Source: an uncultured Bacteroidota bacterium (lineage in GTDB: Bacteria; Bacteroidota; Bacteroidia; Chitinophagales; Saprospiraceae). From it: a DNA stretch of 8,521 nucleotides. The position numbers and the translations under genes are program-made. The notes under the pieces are model-generated. The model did no database searches and had not been told where the DNA came from. It saw only the letters and a program-made list of their open reading frames with translations. This document shows, one piece after another, positions 1 to 8,100 of this stretch. Within the stretch, counting starts at the first letter, position 1; each line of letters starts with the position of its first letter. The stretch is taken from assembly GCA_937876435.1 (NCBI GenBank), contig CALEIL010000566.1, forward strand, positions 1 through 8,521, given 5' to 3'.

Positions 1-2039
1 TTTTGCGCTACCGGTACGGACAGGATGGATATCACCACTTCTGCGTTGGAAAAACCCGATGTATTACTCAGGCGATATGTAAAGGTATAGTTGCCATCCA
101 TGGTAGGATTGTCCACCGTCAGACTTCCGTCTGCGTTTACCGTGATCGTTCCTCCGGCAAAGGCTTGAGAGGTTCCCTGGACGTACGATGTCTCGTCTCC
201 TCCCAGCGTTCCACCCCCAAACGATACCACCGTAGCCGCAGGAGTACCCAGGTGATCGGCACCATAGCCGTTGTCATTGAACAAGGTTCCCGCCACCAAT
301 GCGGTCATCGCATTGATATCCACGCTCAGCGAATCTTTCTGAGCGATCGGTGGATCCTGGATCACGAAAGTTACCGTAGCAGTAGATGTACCCGCTACGT
401 TGCCAATCTGATAATCGAAGGTGTATATTCCTGGTGTAAACGGTTGACCGGTCAACGTCCAGCTTCCGTCCGCATTGACCGTCAGGTCTCCTCCGGCCAG
501 TGTGACCGTACTACCTGCGGTCTGGTCTCCCACCGCACCACCGAGATCACCTCCACCAAAGGAGGTTAAAGTAGCCGCCGGGAACGCCAGTTCATCGGCA
601 CCAGAACCATTATCTGCAAACAAACCCGCAGCCCCGTTCACGTTTTGGTCTGCCGTATAGAGAAATTCGTATTGATCGGAATGAGCAATAGGACCTTCAT
701 TCACTGAAATGGTCACCGTGGCATCGGAAAACCCAATAATATTCTCAATCCGGTACATAAACGTATATATCCCGGTTATGGTCGGATTGGATAAGGTAAA
801 ACTACCATCTGATTGCACGGTCAACATACCACCTGCCAGGACAACCGAACTCCCTGCTGCATTACTTTCGACCGTTCCTCCCAGGTCTCCACCACCAAAA
901 CTCGAAATGAGACCTTCCGGGATTCCCAGATCATCGGCACCGTTTCCATTGTCAGCAAAAAGAGTATCGGAAGGATAGATATTAGCAGAATTGACCAATG
1001 CATCAAAAAAGTCGTTCTGAGCTAATGGAGGTCTGGTCCAGAAAACCACCACCCTGGCGCTATCCACAAACCCCTCCGTATCAATAATTTTGTAATAGAA
1101 TGAATCTTTTATGGCTGTATATACCCCCGTGGAATCGTAAACAAAACCTCCATCTACCGCCATGGTCACAGTACCACCGTTTTCCGTGGTTTGGGGACTG
1201 CCCGGGCTTCCATCCTGGACTGACAGAACCGTCAGGTTATCGTTGTAGGGTGGATTGGGCAACGGATCGTTGACGTCCGCATCATTAGCCAAAACTCCGA
1301 TGGTTGACGGAATATTCAAGGACGATGTCGTCAATTGATATTCATCATTTATAGCCAGTGGAGTAGCCCTGATGGTGGATGGATCGATCGTTGTGTTGGG
1401 ATCAGAACCATCCTCTATTAAAAGATCATTTATACTTAATTCTCCTTGATTTTCGATAGTCAATTTATAGCGAATAGAATCATCGGGATTTGCGATCATG
1501 TCCATGCTTGGGTCATAAATGACCGTGTCATCCAACGTTATTTCGAGCTGGGTCCCTACGGCCAGGAGAGCCTCATTGGATAGCACCGGATCACTCTCTG
1601 TGGACAATTCTGCGCTATTCTTATACACCCCCTCATTTGCTACGATGACGTCCACCTCGATAGTACAAGAGGTCTGAGCAGATAACTGCCCACCAGTGAA
1701 TGTAATGGTATTGCTCCCTGCTACAGCCGTGATGGTCATATATGTACAGGTAGATGAAATATTGGGAACAGGAGCAATGAGCATCCCGGAAGGCAATTCA
1801 TCCACAAATCCCAAACCACTAAAATCCATCACATCATTGGTATTGGTCAGCGTGTATTTCAAAGTACTGATTCCCCCGGGGTTTATGGTGGACGGAACAA
1901 ACTCTAATTCAAACTGGGGTTGGAATGGTTGTGCAGTGATCGACAGGTGATGGCATACCACTAATATTCCAACAATAACATATTTTGATATTGTCCTTAG
2001 TCCGTAATGTCCAGAATTGCCTTTTAAAAATTCTTTCAT
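1..2039 (-). CDS. Secreted DUF7933/Ig-like tandem-repeat protein (5' part, 679 codons, runs off the left edge)
   Basis: The frame opens at ATG 2039, with an in-frame TGA three codons upstream (2048-2046), and stays open to the window edge, so the C-terminus is unknown. Residues 1-36 are a signal peptide (core YVIVGILVV, likely cleavage after ITA). Residues 43-162 fit a DUF7933-like extracellular domain (PSTINPGGISTLKYTLTN, FVDELPSGM, TITAVAGSNTITFTGG) with C98 and C125 positioned to pair. Residues 163-225 look like a short DUF11-type domain (DDSIRYKLTIENQGELSINDLLIED). Residues 227-337 are a cadherin-like/bacterial Ig-like domain with PLAIND and GVLANDADVND. From 338 three Ig-like repeats of 112, 114 and 112 residues follow, with a fourth starting at 676. 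It probably follows the 2024-codon gene in an operon, 95 bases downstream. A sorting domain is expected beyond the edge but cannot be seen. The likely role is as a surface adhesin or stalk. Confidence 0.9.
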   Translation of the reverse strand, partial: MKEFLKGNSGHYGLRTISKYVIVGILVVCHHLSITAQPFQPQFELEFVPSTINPGGISTLKYTLTNTNDVMDFSGLGFVDELPSGMLIAPVPNISSTCTYMTITAVAGSNTITFTGGQLSAQTSCTIEVDVIVANEGVYKNSAELSTESDPVLSNEALLAVGTQLEITLDDTVIYDPSMDMIANPDDSIRYKLTIENQGELSINDLLIEDGSDPNTTIDPSTIRATPLAINDEYQLTTSSLNIPSTIGVLANDADVNDPLPNPPYNDNLTVLSVQDGSPGSPQTTENGGTVTMAVDGGFVYDSTGVYTAIKDSFYYKIIDTEGFVDSARVVVFWTRPPLAQNDFFDALVNSANIYPSDTLFADNGNGADDLGIPEGLISSFGGGDLGGTVESNAAGSSVVLAGGMLTVQSDGSFTLSNPTITGIYTFMYRIENIIGFSDATVTISVNEGPIAHSDQYEFLYTADQNVNGAAGLFADNGSGADELAFPAATLTSFGGGDLGGAVGDQTAGSTVTLAGGDLTVNADGSWTLTGQPFTPGIYTFDYQIGNVAGTSTATVTFVIQDPPIAQKDSLSVDINAMTALVAGTLFNDNGYGADHLGTPAATVVSFGGGTLGGDETSYVQGTSQAFAGGTITVNADGSLTVDNPTMDGNYTFTYRLSNTSGFSNAEVVISILSVPVAQ
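14..1028 (-). repeat. Three tandem Ig-like repeats of 112-114 residues
   Basis: Repeat boundaries set by the P[LIV]A[QH]xD opening fall at 1028-693, 692-351 and 350-15, and a fourth copy starts at 14. Each copy contains LF[AN]DNGxGAD[DEH]L about 23 residues in, then SFGGG[DT]LGG, then AGGxxTVxxDGSxT, and closes with YTFxYxxxNxxGxSxAxV. The order fits a bacterial Ig-like/cadherin-like beta-sandwich in which the usual VLANDxD segment is replaced by DNGxGAD. The DNA copies are clearly diverged, so this is not a recent expansion. The repeats would form a rod or spacer. Confidence 0.85.
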
Positions 2040-2059
2040 AAAATCTCAATTAATTGTAT

Positions 2060-2098
2060 AGAGAAAATTCATGAATTCTCTTTAAGTAAATTTTCTCT
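2060..2098 (-). promoter_or_regulatory. Intergenic inverted repeats between the two large genes
   Basis: The 95-base gap (2134-2040) holds agagaaaatt at 2060-2069 and its perfect complement aattttctct at 2089-2098, a 10-bp stem with a 19-base loop. Inside the loop, aattcatgaatt (2066-2077) is a 12-base palindrome flanked by agagaatt on the minus strand, which could pair with the same 3' arm. The transcript could therefore form either a long or a short hairpin ending about 20 bases before the next ATG. There is no U-run after the stem, so a simple terminator is unlikely. No TAnnTTTG promoter was found in the gap, which favours cotranscription of the two genes. Confidence 0.35.
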
Positions 2099-2134
2099 GC
2101 ACCCATCTCCACCCATTCCAACCGTCACCACACA

Positions 2135-5100
2135 TTATTTAACCTTCACCATTCGTTTTGTGGCTGTATATCGATCCGTATCCAACTGGTAATACATAAC
2201 TCCTGACATAGGAAGTTCATCCGGGGGGATCGTCACTTCGTTGTATCCTTTTTTGTATTCTCCTTTGATTTCTTTTAGCATTCGACCATCCACATTGTAA
2301 ATCGTCAACTGACCACTCGCATCTTCCGGTAATTCAAATCCGATCACGGTATATCCGTTAAAGGGATTGGGCGTATTCTGATACAACACGAAACGATCCT
2401 TATATACCGGTTTTCCGGATTCGATGACGCTTATAATTCCAGACGGATCTGTAGGTTCCTGACCAACCGAATCGATATCTACCGGACAATCGGCATCCAC
2501 CTGTACAATGATCTCCTGATCGTATGAAATACCGTCGGAATGACCACACCAATCCTTCACGCCCCAGGTTCTGACAATTTTGTACATACCATCGGCACCC
2601 AATACCTGGGTCACTTTATCTGTATGTCCTACAGCGATCGAATTGCACAAGGCTCCTGTCAAATGTGGTTTCAGCGTAACATCTCCTACCAATGCAACAG
2701 GCAAATCATAGACCAGATCCTCCAATGGAATACAAACCGGATTCTCCTTATTACCTTGATTGTAAGGCCTGTCGAACATACTCCATCGAACTTCGCAAGA
2801 TGGTTCGATAAAGATGACTTGCTCAACAACGATCGGTGCTTTGTCTTCATGACCGAAATTACAACCGCTCGTAATAAAAAATCTTCTGGTGATCTTACCG
2901 TATCCGCAGTCATCCAAATCGATCCACACGTCCTGATCCACAGAAGCTATGCAATTCACTGACAACAGACCATTCATTGCGGTTTCGGTGACCGTGTCCA
3001 GATAGGTTGTTTTTTCAATAGAAGTGATCCATTCGATCGATCCATCGTGGGCCGTATCGGCAATTTTAATTTCTTCTGTCCTTTCAAGGCAAACCACCTT
3101 GAAATAGTCAAAAAATAAACTACTGTCCGGCAGGTTCTGGAAATGATCATCATTCCCCACCGTCAGATAGGTTCCAAAAGCCCGATCCAAATCATTAAAT
3201 ATCTCTTCTTGATTCGTCGAATCCACGATACCCCCATTATTGAAGGCAGCTGCAGATTCCACAACATCTCTGTAATACAAATTGTATGCTTCGCAGGTCA
3301 CCGTCAGATCCTCCAGCGGCTTGTTCACTTTTGGTATCGATTTGTCTTCCACCTGGAGCGTACTCCATTGGGTGGACCAATTGCACCACAGATCCATCAC
3401 CAGCAATTCTATCGTCACGTCTTCACACGCATCCGCGCAGGTCACCGGTACAGATGGCGTCCAGCCACCGCCCAGAATCGCAACTTCCCGGCCGTATCCA
3501 GCCTGACCCAGCAGACGGTCAAAGAAAATATCCAGAATCTCCATATCGGGCAAATTTCCATGCTCATCTGGCAACATACAATTCTCAGCTATATACCGGG
3601 CGATGTCGTACAACCACGCATGGAATACGATGCTGCCACATGATTCTCCATCTTCCCAAAGCCATAGTAATTTTTCGTAGTAGTGAGATTCTATTTCGGT
3701 CTGACCCAGAAAATCTTTCAACGCATCCACATTGTAAGTATAATCCCCGCAAAGTAAACCTCCATTCAACACAAAATCTACCTGCGATTTGTCAAAACCC
3801 AGGTCCGAAAGCAATTCGTTCCAGTCATTATATTCTTTATCTGCCGGACATAAATTCACTATGGAAGTATCTTGCATCCAGTCAGATCTTCGGACCAGTT
3901 GTAAGCCGATAGCGCAATTATCCCAACTGCCTTCATCAAAGGTCCCGGCGTCTATCCAGGTGATCGGGTTGTTCAAGGTAGCCCGGGCGTGGTTGGACAC
4001 CACCGTAGGCGGAGTAGCATCTTTTATCTCTATAAATTTGGACCAGGAGCTTGTATTCCAACAACTGTCAGCTGCTTCATAAACCACTTCAACCAGGTTA
4101 TCGTGGCCACCAAACGGTATATCAATGGGATTGGAAATGTGCTCAAACGTGACGAATCCATCGAATTCTGACGTTTTATCCAACAAAACCACCCGACCAT
4201 TCACCATGGCTTTTACATGGTGAATACCGCTGCAATCATCTTTCAATGTAACGGAAGGAACCAAAACTTTGGCCGTACAATCATGTGAACCTGTAAAATA
4301 TACAGTCGGATGACAATATTCCCAATCTGCCGCGGAAGAGTATTGTTCCCCCGCCCTGATAGCTTCGAGGATGTCTTCGTGACACCATATTAGATCATCA
4401 CAAGAACCAGACGCACAATCTATTGCCCTGGACTTCAGCGTAAACATCACTTCTCCTTCACAATTATCCATCGGATAACAAAAGTCAAAGACAGGGCCGA
4501 TGGTATCGAGCAATGTCGTCCATTTAGACAGGACGAACGTTCTCTTTTTGTCGGTTAATTCGCTGTCGGTGACCACAAAATTTTCTCCCCCACCGGTCAA
4601 TTCATATTCTTCGGAAACGCAGGTATTTTCGGCTCCCCCCCAGCACATTTGGGTCACGGTAATATCATAACCCCGGGTATCCGGACAGGCTCCTGCCAGC
4701 CCCTGGCCCGTCTGGGCCCAATCCTGATCTTTGGATTCGATGGAGATTCCACAATGTGGATTTCCATTGAGTTCGTTCAGGCAAATAGTCACACAGGTAT
4801 CTGCATCCAGGGCAGGCACCACTACGCGGATCGTGCATTGCTCAGATTCGTCCCCAGCCCCGGGATTCAAATCGTGATACCGTACGCAACCATCCCCACC
4901 GTAGACCGAAGGCCAGGCACCGGCAAACCAATAGGGACTGTTCGACTGACCTGTACCTGGATCGTTTTTAAAAAACCATTGATCCGTAATCTGTTCAAAA
5001 TTCCCATTTTCACTGAGAATCCAATCTCCTTTTTCAAGCAATATATAGGGGAAAAAGTCCAGCAATACTGGACCTCCAATAATACTCAGAGGATCCTCCC

Positions 5101-8100
5101 CTACCTCAAAAATCGCGTGAAGAAATCCGTATAATTTCTGTTCTGAATCGAGGTTGTTGGATAGATATGTCATGTATTCCGTGGCGAAAGGGTCATTGTT
5201 CAGCGGTGAATTATAAGGTCGATTCCCTATAATGTCCCCAATGGTAAATTCCGAACCGTCCACTTTCCGCAGGATCACACCATTCAAATAAGTCTGCCAG
5301 GCCTGCTCTCCCTGGTCATAGGCATTGAGCGCACCGGCAGCCACGATCGTCAACGGCAATTGATAGACTAACCCCTGTAGTTTGATGTTTGGTCTTTCAT
5401 AATCATGAAGCCCTACGGGTTGTTTCCAGGAAGCGTATCGCCAGGTAACCGGACCTTCGCTTTCCGTGGAAGTTATTTCACAATACACCGTATCTTCCAT
5501 AAAACCGGCAAAAGAAGCCTCGGTCAACATGGGCAATCGAAGAACCACGATGGTATCTGTGAGGGTGAACAAATCTCCTGCCTTATTGAAGACTTCCCAG
5601 GTCCGGTATATAATCTCAGAAGTATCGTTCAATTCACTGCATGGATAAACTTCCACCCAATCCGGTTGAGCGGTCAATCCTGAATAGCGTCCATTACAAG
5701 ATACCTCTATTAAAGGCGTATGTTCTTCTGGATTGGGAATATATCCACAATAGGTCACCAATAAACCGGTATCGATCAGCGCTGTGGGTATGTCCAGATC
5801 TGCGGCTTCGAGGATGGTGGTTCCAAAAGCAGAGGTCATATTCAACCCCGAATTTCGATCCAGATTCAATGTGGTGCGGCATGAACCCAGTCCATTGGTG
5901 ATTTCAATTTCCAAAGTCTGGCCAAGGTAAGCGCACAAATCAAATCCTTCCAGAATAAAATCATTGTTTCGAAGACCGGTCGCACTCCACACCAGGCCAC
6001 CCCATCGGTTGAGCACCTGAACGTCCTGGACAGGGAGACAGGTAGCGTTTTGGGCAACTTCGATCACTTTCAGTTGGATCTGGCCATCAGAGTTTATGGA
6101 AGGTGCGATCACGGCTGCGCAATTCAGCGGCACCATGGGGGCCACTTCGACCACCTCAAAATCAAAGCTTATGCTGCTTTCATTCCCACTGGAATCCACC
6201 GCCATCAATTCCACCATCACAATAGTACCTGGTAAGCCGAGCAAGGTTCCAGCTTCAGGACTTTGAATGACTGTATCCAGGGCACAATTGTCACTGACGA
6301 ATGGACTCAAATCCGGCATCACTGCCATACAATCCTCGTTTACGGACAATTCCATGCCGATCATATCGATCACGGGTGAAACGGTATCCAGAACCCAGAT
6401 GGTATCGGTACACCGTAACAGCGTATCCACCCCTTCCCGAATTACAAATAAATCGTATAATACTGCGGTATCAGCACAGCTTATAGTAGGGATGACGACC
6501 ACCGTATCGATTACACAACCCAAAAACGAAGGAAGTTCACCGATTAGATTGGTGACATCGGCCACACCCTCTCCATTCTCATCCAGGTAAACAGTATCCT
6601 GTCTGCAGTATGGACGCCATTCGTACGCCCCCACATCGATCGTTCCATTGTATATTCTGGAAAGACCGTCGAGATCTTCCATTTCCGTATTGGCGGAGTT
6701 ATCACCAGCGTCGATAGCTGCGGAACCGGGCATCAACCTAAAATCTTCAGAAGATGCACTGACAAATTGGGGGTCTGTTTCAAATAAATTGTTCCCGGCA
6801 TCGATCGTTCCACCTCCGCCATCCACCGTGGTAAAATCCACGTCAAACAGAGAATTCTGGATCGTTGGCGCGGCACCGCCAGTATTGGAAATTACTGGAT
6901 GGGTGCCATCGGTTAAATTGTTGTGAAAAATGCTGTTAACGATGATTGGTTCACATGTTCCCATTGACCCATTATTGTGGATAGCACCACCCATATTATA
7001 CGCCAGGTTAGCCTCAAATACACAATTAATGATAGAAGTTAATGAAGTACCATTGTCAACCGAATTTTGTATTCCCCCACCGGTTCCTGCAAAATTACCA
7101 GTGAATATACAATTTATCAATTCAGGAGAACTTGCCCCTCCATTAGAGGCAAAATTTATGATAGCTCCACCACCGGCACCTCCGTTCATCCTAAATTCAC
7201 AATTGGTTATTACAGGAGAACTTGTGCCATTATTAAGGCCTGAATTATAGATTGCTCCACCTCCACCGAGTGTTTCATTACCTAAAAAATCACATTCGTA
7301 TAATATAGGAGAAGCTTCTCCATTATCGGCGCCATCATTGTAAAGGGCTCCTCCATTAGTCGCATGGTTGTTGATAAATACAATATTCCTAAGCATCGGG
7401 TTTGAAGAATTACCATCACCGGATCCATCGTTGTACCAGCCACCTCCGTAAGGATGTATATTTTGTGCATTTCCAGCCGTGATGATAAATCCATCTACCA
7501 GTGTAGATCCACTTACGTTTATGGTGCGAACTACGTTATAACTATTTCCAGACAACTCACCATCTCCATCAATATCACCGCTCAGGATGGTCTCATGGCA
7601 TACCCAATCACGATCAATCAGTGTTGTATCCCCAGTGGCAGGAGAAAATCCGCCCAAAACAACCACTCCATCTGGTATATTAAAAGAAGTGTCCTGATTA
7701 CCTAGATTTGAGGGATAATAGGTCCCTTCTGCTACCAGGATAGTATCCACGTTGTCCGGACAAATTAATCGGGCTAGCAATCCATCCTGAAGGCTGATAA
7801 AAGCATTACTCCACGAGGAACCATCGTTAGTTCCGTCTGTTGCTGCCTGATCCACATAGACTACTCCATCGTACGCATTGCACGCAAATTGGGCCGCCGG
7901 CGTCAGCGTGATATCATTTTCCACCATAGTGGATGGGTCATTACTCAGAAAATAAAGTCCCGGTCCCAAAAACACGGTGTCATGTCTTCCTATAGTAGAA
8001 GTGGTCGGCGGAACCAGAGGATTATTCACCACCACATTGTAGAAGATTTCGACTTTCTTTCCAGCGGGTAGTTCAGGAATCGTAAAAGGAAAATTTTGTG

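Noticed and set aside
3..569. Plus-strand open frame of 188 codons
   Set aside because: It lies exactly antisense, on the same codon boundaries, to the Ig-like repeats of the minus-strand gene, starts with TTG, has no ribosome binding site and gives a low-complexity Arg/His/Ser-rich product. It is a shadow.
2540..3912. Several plus-strand open frames of 74-208 codons
   Set aside because: All are antisense to the HYR-like part of the 2024-codon gene, overlap one another in different frames and show no protein-like domain pattern.
6930..7250. Plus-strand 106-codon open frame rich in Pro, Leu and Ala
   Set aside because: It is antisense to the beta-helix coils; its periodic look is a reflection of the 90-93-base repeat of the true gene.
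6920..7447. Possible CRISPR-like or satellite array because of about 90-base periodicity
   Set aside because: The period is protein-level (beta-helix coils); the DNA units are diverged, vary by 3 bases and stay in one open frame, with no identical repeats or unique spacers.
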